Positions 1-8,261 of a stretch of DNA of 64,000 nt are shown piece by piece. Position 1 is the stretch's first letter. Each line of letters starts with the position of its first letter. The stretch comes from a virus. The stretch spans positions 1 to 64,000 of IMG/VR virus record IMGVR_UViG_3300032293_000813; one strand, 5' to 3'. The position numbers were made by a program, and so were the translations under genes. The notes below the pieces were generated by a model. It was not told the DNA's origin, did no database searches, and saw only the letters and a program-made list of their open reading frames with translations.

Positions 1-1658
1 CCATTTTCTATAGCTTGCTGATTACCGCCTAATAATAAATCGGTAACAACCCCATTAACCATATATCCAAAGTCTCTTCTACATTTTACTTCATCATATG
101 TAAAAGGAGTTCCTGTTTGGTCTTTACCTTTTATGAAAATATGTTGAATAAAATTAATAACTTCTTCTTGTAATAATGCTAAGTTTCCTAATAAAGCAGT
201 TTTTGCATTTAATACTTCCGGTAATGGGGGAGAAATAGTTCCTCCTGCAGCAATTATTCGTATCATTCTAGCCGCATAAGAAATAGATGCAATTGTTTCC
301 TCTTTTTGAGAATTTGCTACTCCACCTGCTCCGAATTGAACTTCTCCAAAATTACCATTATAATAAGAAATACCGGCCTGAACCGTTTTCTCATTTCCAC
401 CAAATACTAAATCATCTAAAACTGCATCTATAAGTAAACCAATATCTCTCTTACACCTTAACGGGTTATAAGTGAAAAATGGAAATACATATTTTATATA
501 TTCAACTGTTTCATCTTGAATAAATCCTTTATTTCTTAATACTAAATTTCTAGCATTTAATTTATTAGCATCCGCTGTAATTGTTTGTGAATTATTAACA
601 ACAACTGGTGCCGATGGAATCCCACCATCTACGATAGATAATAGAGTTGAAAAAGAAGAACTTATTGATTGCGATACTGCGTTTGTTCCAGCCGTACCTG
701 CTATTTGAGAATTTGCACTTAAATTTTTAGGTATTAATCCGTTTGGAACTAATACAGGTACTGAACCTAACCCATTTCCTAATATATCTAATACGGTAGA
801 AAACGATGAACTTATAGAAGCACCCTGTGATGCACTACCATAATTATCATATACACTTTGAGATACCGAACCGATTGTTATCAATGATGTTGAACCATTT
901 TTCACTTCAACTGGAGTTACACCCAACCCACCTGCTAATATTTCAGCAACAGTTGCATATGATTGTGAAATAATTGATGCCTCAGTTGCAGAACCACTTT
1001 GTCCAGACCCACTAACTTGTGAAGCGGATATTTGATAATTAGTGTATATACTTTGTACCGCTGCTTTAATTGTTTTAAAAGGAGTGGCAGGTGATTTACC
1101 TCTATGTGGAGTTATTAAATTATCATTACCATATTCTGCAACATAAACTTTCCTAGATTCTTCTGGAAAAATAAGCTGAGATGCTGATATTGGATTTATT
1201 GAAATATCTAATGAAGCGGTGTATTTACTAGTCGTTGTTCCAGATAATGTTCCTTCAGCTGAAATATCACCTCCTAAGAAGAATCTTTGTTCTTCTAATG
1301 CATTAACTCTAGCTTCAACAGATTGAGAAAACGGTCCTTTTAATGTTCCACTTACATATACATCTTGAATGAAAGTTGAATCTCTTGTTACAGTTACACT
1401 ACCCGTTATAATAGCTACACCAATTTGAGTAGATGAACCCGTAAGTAGTAAACTACCTGTTATTTCATGTGTACTAGAAGTGTGAACTCCAAATGAAGTA
1501 TTACCGGATGAATATAAATTACCCGATACCTCTAATGAATGCGAAAAAAACGCAACATCATTTGTTATTATTACTTCATTAACTGTATTTACAGCAATAG
1601 CGACTGAACCGCTTGTTACTACACCTAACCCTGAACTTTGTTTACCTATTACTTTCAT
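1..1658 (-). CDS. Virion fibre/structural protein, C-terminus off the left edge
   Basis: Partial gene: it starts at the ATG at 1658 and is open for about 552 codons to the window edge. The first 160 residues are Gly/Ser/Thr-rich beta-type fibre sequence (GSLLLTGSS, ITGSVTV). Around residues 171-200 there is a YVAEYGNDN...SPATPFKTIKAA motif, as in the entry rung of right-handed beta-helix fibre proteins. Two copies of a Cys/Arg-Asp repeat follow, FTYNPLRCKRDIGLLIDAV...GGN (about 390-480 on the plus strand) and FTYDEVKCRRDFGYMVNGV...GGN (about 25-115). From memory, such repeats occur in VrlC-type structural proteins of marine T4-like phages. The role is inferred to be in the tail or fibre. No Shine-Dalgarno sequence precedes the start. 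Confidence 0.7.
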   Translation of the reverse strand, partial: MKVIGKQSSGLGVVTSGSVAIAVNTVNEVIITNDVAFFSHSLEVSGNLYSSGNTSFGVHTSSTHEITGSLLLTGSSTQIGVAIITGSVTVTRDSTFIQDVYVSGTLKGPFSQSVEARVNALEEQRFFLGGDISAEGTLSGTTTSKYTASLDISINPISASQLIFPEESRKVYVAEYGNDNLITPHRGKSPATPFKTIKAAVQSIYTNYQISASQVSGSGQSGSATEASIISQSYATVAEILAGGLGVTPVEVKNGSTSLITIGSVSQSVYDNYGSASQGASISSSFSTVLDILGNGLGSVPVLVPNGLIPKNLSANSQIAGTAGTNAVSQSISSSFSTLLSIVDGGIPSAPVVVNNSQTITADANKLNARNLVLRNKGFIQDETVEYIKYVFPFFTYNPLRCKRDIGLLIDAVLDDLVFGGNEKTVQAGISYYNGNFGEVQFGAGGVANSQKEETIASISYAARMIRIIAAGGTISPPLPEVLNAKTALLGNLALLQEEVINFIQHIFIKGKDQTGTPFTYDEVKCRRDFGYMVNGVVTDLLLGGNQQAIEN

Positions 1659-1687
1659 TTAAGAAAAGAATTTATTTTATTTACTTA

Positions 1688-2020
1688 TTACCCTTGCTCT
1701 AAAACTGATACAATAGCATCTAAACAACTTGCTGCTGAACCTGTTACGGAAAGAAAATCTCCGGTTTCTAATACTAATTTTTGGTCTCCGCCGAATAATA
1801 CTAAGGTAGAACCGGCTGCCACAGTAAATTCTTTAATAACGTGAGATATTTTAGCAGTTGATATATCATGTGCTTTAACCGTCAGGTCTACATCAGTTCC
1901 TACTATATTTGCAACAGAAACTCCGATTACTGTCGAAGTTCTACCAGCTGGACAAGTGTAGACAACTGCTCCACCTGTTCCTATACTACTTTCTAAACTA
2001 TTTTTGAAAAAGTTTGCCAT
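1688..2020 (-). CDS. Small virion protein (110 aa), beta-sandwich-like
   Basis: A 110-residue protein with a hydrophobic beta-strand pattern (AVVYTCPAGRTSTVIGVSVAN, then VAAGSTLVLFGGDQKLVLETGD). From memory this pattern recurs in small phage proteins beside fibre genes. It sits between two fibre genes with short A/T-rich spacers, so a virion-surface or fibre-accessory role is likely. No enzyme motif, signal peptide or membrane segment is visible. The family assignment is from recall, and the function is unproven. Confidence 0.6.
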   Translation of the reverse strand: MANFFKNSLESSIGTGGAVVYTCPAGRTSTVIGVSVANIVGTDVDLTVKAHDISTAKISHVIKEFTVAAGSTLVLFGGDQKLVLETGDFLSVTGSAASCLDAIVSVLEQG

Positions 2021-2057
2021 TTGTTTTTAATTATATATAATTATTAAGTTCTTTATT

Positions 2058-4727
2058 TTATCCTAACGCAATTGCCAAAGCAACCGCAGTATCTATTATA
2101 TTATCTCCCGCAACCAATAAACTTCCACTCACATTAAAATCTTTATTCAAATTCATTCTTTGGTTTGCATGGTCCCAAGTGAATTGAATAGCTGTTGTAG
2201 GTCCTTCTATTGTTATACCCGCATCATTTGATTGTAAAGATGATAATGAACCTCTTGATACAATAACATTCTTATCTTCAATTTGTAAGTTACTAACATT
2301 TATATTAACAACATCACCCACTATATCAACGTTACCATCTACTTGTAAATTTCCACTTACTCTTAAATTCTTTTCAAAGAATGAACTTTCTTTAACAGTT
2401 AAAGATGAACTTAATTCAGTATTACCACTTACAAATAACCCACCACTTATTGCAGTTGAACCTGTTACTCTCAATGTACTATTTAATCCTACATTTCCTA
2501 ATACAGTAAGAGTAGAACCATTCCTAACTGCTCCACTAACATTTAATATACCAGGAATCTGAACAACATCTCCAGCTGCATCTCCTAAATTAGTTGAACC
2601 TGTTACAGATAAGTTTCCGTTTACTTCCAAATTACCGGTTACGGCCGCAGATGCAGTTACATTAAGTTTGTTTATTGCTGCATTTGTAATAGTAGCATTA
2701 ACTAATGTTATATTACCTTGTACCGCTAAATCACCATCAACATCTAAGTTTCCGGTAATATGTGCGTTATTTGAAATTTGTAATCCGTACCCATCATTAG
2801 GGTCACCGATTATATAAATTCCTTTATTTACTATTAATCTTTCACTACTTCCGGTAGTTGTATATCGAATAGATGCGTTAGCACCACTTATAAAAATACC
2901 AGCTCCTTCTGCCTCAAATCCCGCAGTAGAACCACTTGCTATTTCTAATAATTTTGGTTTAAGTGATGCTCTTGTTCCGTTTACATATAAATCTCTACCA
3001 ACTGTTACATCACTATCAAATGAAGCACTTCCTAATATTCCTGAACCAGATTGTGTTCTCAAATCTCCCATCGTAACAGTTCCTAACAATAAAGTTGAAC
3101 CTGTCACTTCTAACGAAGATGATATTTTAACCGTTCCTAAGTTTGCAATGTATCCCTGATTCCACACATTACCACTCATTGTAGTCGGTGAAGCAATTGT
3201 TAATAAATCATCACCACCTTGCCCCAATATAGTAGAACCACTAACTGTTAAATTTGATGAAATTTTAGTGTTACTATTTAAATTAATACCATCAGTTGCA
3301 GCTATATTTACTCTAATAGAACTACCGGTTGTAGTATTAAGATATTCAATTCCAATTCTACCCGCTGATGCTGCGGTTGCATTTGTTACACTTAAAACAC
3401 TACTTGTTACGTTAGTAATTAAATATGAATCCAATGTACCATCATTACTTCTATTCCTAATTACAATTTTTCCTGCAATTGGAGCAAGTCCTGATATAAG
3501 TGGAGAATTATCATCATCGAATGTTATAGATGAACTTTTTACTGCTGAATTTCTAATAAATAAATTTTGTAAAGCTGTTCCTGTGAAAAATTGATTAAAC
3601 GAACCACTTACAACAACTGAATCATTTTGTGCATCATCTCCTAATTTAGTCGAGCCACTTACAAAAACGGTACCGGCTCCACCAACATTTAAAACTACAT
3701 TACCCGCTACATCTAATCCATTACCAAACGAACCACTACCATCTACTCTTAAATTTTGATTAATATTAACATTAGCAGTTGCCCCAAGTACACTTAATGA
3801 ATTGTTTAGAGTTGTACCACCATCAACTTGCAATGTTTGTCTTAATATTGCGGATGAACCTGATATCTGACCTAATGCGTGAAATGTTCCACTTGTGAAT
3901 GTATTACCATTAGTTTTATTTACGGTAAATTTATTATTACCGATATCTAATCCATCTCCTACGAATCTTAAATCAGATGTATTTGTAAGGTATCCATTTG
4001 ATGCAATTACAATTGAATCATTTGAACCACCGGGTGCTCTTAAATTATCAAATGCCGCTGATACCGCAGTTACGGTTCCACCTGAAGATGAAATATTTGC
4101 TTTTAATACGATACCATTTGTACCACTTACATAAAGGTTACCACTTGCAAAAGTATTTCCTGTATTTGGTTCTACCCAAAATCTATCCTGTGAACCAGAA
4201 CCTAATCTTAATTTTGCTCCCTCAATATATTCAAAATCATTTGATGCAGTTAATTGATTTACTGCATTAACAAATATAATATTATTTGGTGCATCCACTC
4301 CTGCTAAACCAGCTAATGAAAGAGAACCTAAATAAGCAGTATTCCAATATTTTAAAGCAGTTCCTAAATTATAACTAGCTGATTGGTCTGGAATAAGGTC
4401 AGAACCGAAATCTGCTACAACCGTTACGGTATCAATATTGGAATCACCTAATTTAAGGCTACCACTAATAGTAACATCTCCTCTAAAATAAGCATTAGAT
4501 GCAGTAATATCTCCCGTTACCGAAAGTGAACCCTGATTTTCGAACACAGAAGCACTTCCCCATGTATTAGCACCTGCTAAGCCTGTACTTAATTTAACGA
4601 GGGTTATCTCTTCACTCCCACTTGCTCCGAATTGAACGGTTTGTAAGGTTGAATTAAAGAAAGGTTCACCATATTGTAGTGTCCCCTTAGTTCCGTTATT
4701 ACCCCTTCTTATCTGTAATAATGCCAT
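2058..4727 (-). CDS. Long tail-fibre protein (889 aa) with repeated beta modules
   Basis: The N-terminus (LLQIRRGNNGTKGTLQYGEPFF) resembles the attachment end of phage fibre proteins. The rest is built of repeats of the type GNLxVSGSTxLG, giving a regular turn pattern as in beta-helical or beta-prism fibres. A cassette reading LLEIASGSTAGFEAEGAGI (residues about 590-640), followed by NKGIYI, also occurs in the 1880-residue fibre at 8262. The C-terminus (NLQIEDKNVIVSRG...IQFTWDHANQRMNLNK) is a variant of the same cassette. It lies next to the neck genes, supporting a tail-fibre role. A candidate late promoter lies 30 nt upstream of the start. Base use is slightly richer in Ser, Thr and Gly codons than in the neighbours. 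Confidence 0.8.
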   Translation of the reverse strand: MALLQIRRGNNGTKGTLQYGEPFFNSTLQTVQFGASGSEEITLVKLSTGLAGANTWGSASVFENQGSLSVTGDITASNAYFRGDVTISGSLKLGDSNIDTVTVVADFGSDLIPDQSASYNLGTALKYWNTAYLGSLSLAGLAGVDAPNNIIFVNAVNQLTASNDFEYIEGAKLRLGSGSQDRFWVEPNTGNTFASGNLYVSGTNGIVLKANISSSGGTVTAVSAAFDNLRAPGGSNDSIVIASNGYLTNTSDLRFVGDGLDIGNNKFTVNKTNGNTFTSGTFHALGQISGSSAILRQTLQVDGGTTLNNSLSVLGATANVNINQNLRVDGSGSFGNGLDVAGNVVLNVGGAGTVFVSGSTKLGDDAQNDSVVVSGSFNQFFTGTALQNLFIRNSAVKSSSITFDDDNSPLISGLAPIAGKIVIRNRSNDGTLDSYLITNVTSSVLSVTNATAASAGRIGIEYLNTTTGSSIRVNIAATDGINLNSNTKISSNLTVSGSTILGQGGDDLLTIASPTTMSGNVWNQGYIANLGTVKISSSLEVTGSTLLLGTVTMGDLRTQSGSGILGSASFDSDVTVGRDLYVNGTRASLKPKLLEIASGSTAGFEAEGAGIFISGANASIRYTTTGSSERLIVNKGIYIIGDPNDGYGLQISNNAHITGNLDVDGDLAVQGNITLVNATITNAAINKLNVTASAAVTGNLEVNGNLSVTGSTNLGDAAGDVVQIPGILNVSGAVRNGSTLTVLGNVGLNSTLRVTGSTAISGGLFVSGNTELSSSLTVKESSFFEKNLRVSGNLQVDGNVDIVGDVVNINVSNLQIEDKNVIVSRGSLSSLQSNDAGITIEGPTTAIQFTWDHANQRMNLNKDFNVSGSLLVAGDNIIDTAVALAIALG

Positions 4728-4757
4728 TTATCTGTAGTTGTAGATTTCTTATACTTC

Positions 4758-4767
4758 TATAAATATA
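4758..4767 (-). promoter_or_regulatory. Candidate late-promoter motif upstream of fibre gene
   Basis: Plus-strand TATAAATATA, read on the minus strand as TATATTTATA, 30 nt before the ATG at 4727. The same element recurs before other virion genes (7231, 8245, 14302, 14718, 21335, 23373, 58806). Inference: the -10-like box of a phage late promoter. The genome is AT-rich, so single copies prove little. Confidence 0.4.
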
Positions 4768-4782
4768 ACTCTTTCGAATTAT

Positions 4783-5595
4783 CTAATATTTGCTCCCACT
4801 CCCAAACTCCGTTTCCGCAGATGTATCATTGAGTGAAAGTCTACCATTCAAATCATAACCATCTCCTCCTTGTAATAAAACCTCATTAGTTACCACAACC
4901 TTTCTAATTGTAAATCCTTTTTGTGTAGTAGGAACATTATCAGCTCTCTTAGGTAATAAATAAGCATTAACCGTCATAGTGAATGTAGTTCTTATTATTC
5001 TCTCTGTTCCTGCTCCTACTTCTTGTTGGTTATCAAAGTTATCAATCATAACTCTGAATTTATATTTATCCTCCTCACCCCAATATCTATCTGTGAAATA
5101 TTGGAATTGTTCTATAATTTTATTATTGTGTTCTGTAAAGTTTGTCCACACCATTACTTCGTATGTAACAGTAACATAATCCGGCATCTTTACATCAAAT
5201 GTTTCATATCTCTTTTTGAATTCTGAATTTAATAAAGAAAACCTATCGTATGCATTTTTATTCGAAAACTTTCTAATAGTTGGATATGTAATCTTATCAT
5301 CCTTTAAGAATTTCATTGCCTCATTCTTAGCAAAAGAGTTTCTCTTAAACATAATAAGTGGAATTTGAATCTTTCCCAATTTATCTTTTAAATATCCATC
5401 TTTTTGTGCACCTTTCCATCTTTCAGCATTTCCATATATTAGCGGAACTTTTACTTTAGATTTGTTTTGCTCTACTTCCGGAATGATATGCTTTTCCATA
5501 TAGGATGCAATAGTACTATCTATATCAACTAATGATATTGATAACATTTGTTGTTCATCCTGCTTTACTATTTTCGAAAAGTTTTTATCTGCCAT
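4783..5595 (-). CDS. Neck/tail terminator protein, gp15-like (tail sheath stabiliser)
   Basis: A 270-residue protein, close to the 272 residues of T4 gp15. The layout agrees: an N-terminal region ending in VKVPLIYGNAERWK (compare the VPITYASKEHF region of T4 gp15), an IPLIMFKRNSF strand, a central VTVTYEVMVWTNFTEHNNKIIEQF segment (compare YELSIFTRYEDDMFQIVEQ), and a late RTTFTMTVNAYLLP strand. In T4, gp15 closes the tail tube and sheath and docks it to the neck. It overlaps the stop of the gp14-like gene by 1 nt and follows gp13- and gp14-like genes, matching T4 order. The assignment rests on pattern and synteny, not on an alignment search. Confidence 0.6.
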   Translation of the reverse strand: MADKNFSKIVKQDEQQMLSISLVDIDSTIASYMEKHIIPEVEQNKSKVKVPLIYGNAERWKGAQKDGYLKDKLGKIQIPLIMFKRNSFAKNEAMKFLKDDKITYPTIRKFSNKNAYDRFSLLNSEFKKRYETFDVKMPDYVTVTYEVMVWTNFTEHNNKIIEQFQYFTDRYWGEEDKYKFRVMIDNFDNQQEVGAGTERIIRTTFTMTVNAYLLPKRADNVPTTQKGFTIRKVVVTNEVLLQGGDGYDLNGRLSLNDTSAETEFGSGSKY

Positions 5596-6050
5596 TATCT
5601 TACTCTTTCTTCGATGTTAATTGCACTATTTCTAGTAATAAATGTTTCACATATAACAGAGAACTTATTTTGATATCCACCGCCTATCCACTGGTCTTCA
5701 TTAACATTAGATACCTCATAATAAGAACCATCTAATAAAATTAAATCACCAACTTCAGGATAGAAATTTGCATCTATTAAAGTGTGTCTATTAAATCTGA
5801 AATTAGAAGTTCTACTCGCATCCGCGCCAAAACCCTCATAATTAGTTTCCGTAGGTGCTCTTTCTATTATAGTGTATGTATCCAATCCTCTATAATATTG
5901 TTTATCCAAACTTTCACCATATAAGTTGTAAGAAGTTTCAGCTGAATTTATTTTAAATAATGTAACCAATGTTTCGATTACATCATTAACCATTTCAGTT
6001 GATACTTGTTCAAAAAAACGTATGTCCCTTGCGGAGTTAAATCGTGGCAT
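5595..6050 (-). CDS. Neck protein, gp14-like
   Basis: 151 residues, shorter than T4 gp14 (256). A central FNRHTLIDANFYPEVGDLILLDGSYYEVSNV segment, then QNKFSVICETFI, matches the pattern of T4-like gp14 proteins (GDLIYFPL..LFEI..V, then a strand ending KCELF). In T4, gp13 and gp14 form the collar onto which the tail docks. It is translated between gp13-like (1 nt spacer) and gp15-like (1 nt overlap) genes, which supports a neck assignment. A general head-tail connector is the alternative. Confidence 0.5.
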   Translation of the reverse strand: MPRFNSARDIRFFEQVSTEMVNDVIETLVTLFKINSAETSYNLYGESLDKQYYRGLDTYTIIERAPTETNYEGFGADASRTSNFRFNRHTLIDANFYPEVGDLILLDGSYYEVSNVNEDQWIGGGYQNKFSVICETFITRNSAINIEERVR

Positions 6051-6051
6051 A

Positions 6052-7209
6052 TTATCCTACAAATATTGCTAAAGGTGCTTTCTGCAACATTTCCATTTGT
6101 TGGTTTGCTTCAGCAGCTTTATTTTCAAAAATCTTCTTTCTTGAAACCTCATCTAAATTCTCTCTTAATTGAGTTACTAGATTTTCTTTTTCAGTAGTTG
6201 CTTCCGCTCTTAATTGAGCACCATCCAATGTAGTTTCTCCACCTGGAATAGGGATACTACTATATTTCTCTCTAATTGCTCCTAATAATTCCTTACATAA
6301 AGCTAATGTATATTTTCTAATCCACTGTCTTCCTACATCATTAATTCTTTGATAAGGTATAAAATCATATCCTATATTTGAATAATCGGAAACTCTACCA
6401 TCTCTAAGCCCTAATGAATTTGTATCATACTCATCTCTAACATAGTATTCAAACCATAGTTTTTGATTAGTTGTTGGGACAGGGAATATTTTAAGTTTAC
6501 CATTTACAATACTAAACGTATGTGCTGATTTTCTAATTTGGTCGTTAAACTCGATAGCCTGAATCCTCAAGAGGTCTTCATAGAACGGCATTAATACGAA
6601 TTGAGTAGCAGTACTGAATGAACTGAATCCGAACTCCTGAGTGATGTTTAAAGTACCCATACCACTAATTGAATAAGGGTCGAAGAAACGAGCTAACGCA
6701 GGTTTAGGTTCAAAGAATACTTTTGTAATTTCTATCCTTTTTCCACTCTCACTTACATCCGCATATAATGTTTTTAAATCATAATCTTGCTCTAAACTCG
6801 TAATATCAATTGAACCACTTTTAATATCAGTTGCACCGCCCACACCTGCTGCAGTTCCATATGAATCCGATAAACGAATTACTTGATTTAAGAAAGAACC
6901 CTCTACTAATTTACCGGTGTAGTTAGAACCAGTAGCCTGCCCCATAATTTGAGGTAAGTTATTTCTAATATTGAATTGATTTACTTGAGCAGAATACTCA
7001 CTTACCGCCTCTTCAAATACTGCATAGAAGTGTTCATCTACCAATTCTACATCGATGATAGGGTAACCTAATCTTCTAGCACACCAAAGGGCTACTTTAG
7101 GTGCATCGTTTGAAAAATGGTAATCATTATCGTATATTTCGAATGGAGTCATTCCAGGAAAGAACGATGATGAACCAGGATAATGATTGATTGTTGAATC
7201 TACTGACAT
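6052..7209 (-). CDS. Neck protein, gp13-like head completion protein
   Basis: 385 residues. The segment from about residue 35 reads APKVALWCARRLGYPIIDVEL then VFEEAVSEYSA. This matches the opening of gp13-like neck proteins (helix, RLGAPVI.I, then a helix with D/E..V..Y). Further strands (GKLKIFPVPTTNQKLWFEYYV) resemble the barrel of connector proteins. It lies upstream of gp14- and gp15-like genes in the same order as T4. A candidate late motif lies 21 nt before the ATG. No membrane or enzymatic motifs are seen. Confidence 0.55.
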   Translation of the reverse strand: MSVDSTINHYPGSSSFFPGMTPFEIYDNDYHFSNDAPKVALWCARRLGYPIIDVELVDEHFYAVFEEAVSEYSAQVNQFNIRNNLPQIMGQATGSNYTGKLVEGSFLNQVIRLSDSYGTAAGVGGATDIKSGSIDITSLEQDYDLKTLYADVSESGKRIEITKVFFEPKPALARFFDPYSISGMGTLNITQEFGFSSFSTATQFVLMPFYEDLLRIQAIEFNDQIRKSAHTFSIVNGKLKIFPVPTTNQKLWFEYYVRDEYDTNSLGLRDGRVSDYSNIGYDFIPYQRINDVGRQWIRKYTLALCKELLGAIREKYSSIPIPGGETTLDGAQLRAEATTEKENLVTQLRENLDEVSRKKIFENKAAEANQQMEMLQKAPLAIFVG

Positions 7210-7230
7210 CTAATATAAGTTATTTACTTA

Positions 7231-7240
7231 TATAAATATT
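7231..7240 (-). promoter_or_regulatory. Candidate late-promoter motif upstream of gp13-like gene
   Basis: Plus-strand TATAAATATT, minus-strand AATATTTATA, 21 nt before the ATG at 7209. Member of the recurrent intergenic motif set. Confidence 0.4.
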
Positions 7241-7262
7241 CAGTTTATTAAATAAAGAAGTT

Positions 7263-7784
7263 TTAAACCAATCTGATTTTCAGAGTTCCGTTTGTGTGAT
7301 ACATTCCACCTAAGTTTATATTGCCCGCTGCCGCCGCTGCATCGTTAGCATAATTAGATGATGAAATTGAACTCAGATTGAAAGCGGTTCTATCTGTATC
7401 AGATGTTCTGATTTTAAGGTATCCATCTGTATGATATACCCCACCCAAAGGAACTCCTTGATTTTGTGCGGTATAATCTGTGGGATAATTAGATGCTGTA
7501 ACCGAACCCAATAAAACTGCCGCGGATGCGTTTCCACTATCCACTTTTAATTGAGAATATGCACCGGTTATATTAAGATTGTTAAGTGAAGCAGTTAACC
7601 CAAAGGTAATATTTCCACTAACAATTAAAGAACCACTAATACTTTGGTCACCATTAAATTGGTTAGAAGCAGTAGTAGCTCTAAATTCTATACTTGAAGT
7701 AATAGCAGAAAAGTTACTATCCATTTGTTCGATAGATAACTTATCCGATAAATTTTTTCGTAATGTTACTCCGCTAATTGCCAT
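7263..7784 (-). CDS. Short fibre-type virion protein (173 aa), GG-YH repeat family
   Basis: N-terminus LRKNLSDKLSIEQMDSNFSAITSSIE is a short predicted coiled coil. It is followed by a GSLIVSGNITFG fibre turn and two C-terminal units of the form SNY..D..A...G...GG.YH..G.LKIR (about residues 105-140 and 145-173). The neighbouring 140-residue protein shares the same N-terminal plan and one C-terminal unit, so the two are paralogues from a local duplication. Placement between neck genes and the giant fibre suggests a virion part. Function unknown. Confidence 0.65.
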   Translation of the reverse strand: MAISGVTLRKNLSDKLSIEQMDSNFSAITSSIEFRATTASNQFNGDQSISGSLIVSGNITFGLTASLNNLNITGAYSQLKVDSGNASAAVLLGSVTASNYPTDYTAQNQGVPLGGVYHTDGYLKIRTSDTDRTAFNLSSISSSNYANDAAAAAGNINLGGMYHTNGTLKIRLV

Positions 7785-7794
7785 TTATAATAAA

Positions 7795-8217
7795 TTAAAC
7801 TATTCTAATTCTGATTGCTCCTGCATTATGATACATACCTCCGATTGGAATTCCACCTGCCGCTGCGGCCGTATCATCTGCATAGTTTGAACCCAATACA
7901 GAGTTTCCACTACCACTCGCTATTACTCTACCTAAGAAGTTTGCTGAACCTGAATATGTTTGAGAACCAGAAACACTAAATGCACCAGTTACAAATAGGT
8001 TACCACTTGTGATTAATCCTGCACCACCTACACCATTAGCTCCTATTAATATGTTAGGAAAAGATGCGGTTAATTGAGTTCTAGTGGTATTTAAAGTAGC
8101 AATATTACTAGTACTAGCTTCCACACTAGATGTTATTGTCGAAAAATTACCATCTAATTCAGCGATAGTTAATTTACTACCCTTTATTGTTCTTAATGTT
8201 ACACCTGCTAATGCCAT
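7795..8217 (-). CDS. Short fibre-type virion protein (140 aa), paralogue of 7263-7784
   Basis: Starts MALAGVTLRTIKGSKLTIAELDGNFSTITSSVE and ends SNYADDTAAAAGGIPIGGMYH, then a strand with IRIRIV. Both ends match the 173-residue neighbour downstream (10 nt spacer). One fibre-like turn (GNLFVTGAFSVSGS) lies between. A candidate late motif is 27 nt before the ATG. From recall, related C-terminal units are common at the ends of marine-phage fibre proteins. The exact location in the virion is inferred. Confidence 0.65.
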   Translation of the reverse strand: MALAGVTLRTIKGSKLTIAELDGNFSTITSSVEASTSNIATLNTTRTQLTASFPNILIGANGVGGAGLITSGNLFVTGAFSVSGSQTYSGSANFLGRVIASGSGNSVLGSNYADDTAAAAGGIPIGGMYHNAGAIRIRIV

Positions 8218-8244
8218 TTTATTTTATTTTATTCTGTGTCTTTG

Positions 8245-8252
8245 TATAAATA
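8245..8252 (-). promoter_or_regulatory. Candidate late-promoter motif upstream of short fibre genes
   Basis: Plus-strand TATAAATA within tttgTATAAATAtataac, 27 nt before the ATG at 8217. Member of the recurrent motif set. Confidence 0.4.
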
Positions 8253-8261
8253 TATAACTTC

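Noticed and set aside
3268-3594. Plus-strand open frame of 108 codons opposite the 889-residue fibre gene
   Set aside because: It is antisense to a clear fibre gene, has hydrophobic low-complexity composition produced by the Ser/Thr repeats on the other strand, and shows no domain.
4758-4765. TATAAATA boxes as canonical T4 late promoters on the plus strand
   Set aside because: They would point away from the genes, which are all on the minus strand. The reverse-complement reading upstream of starts is the more sensible interpretation.
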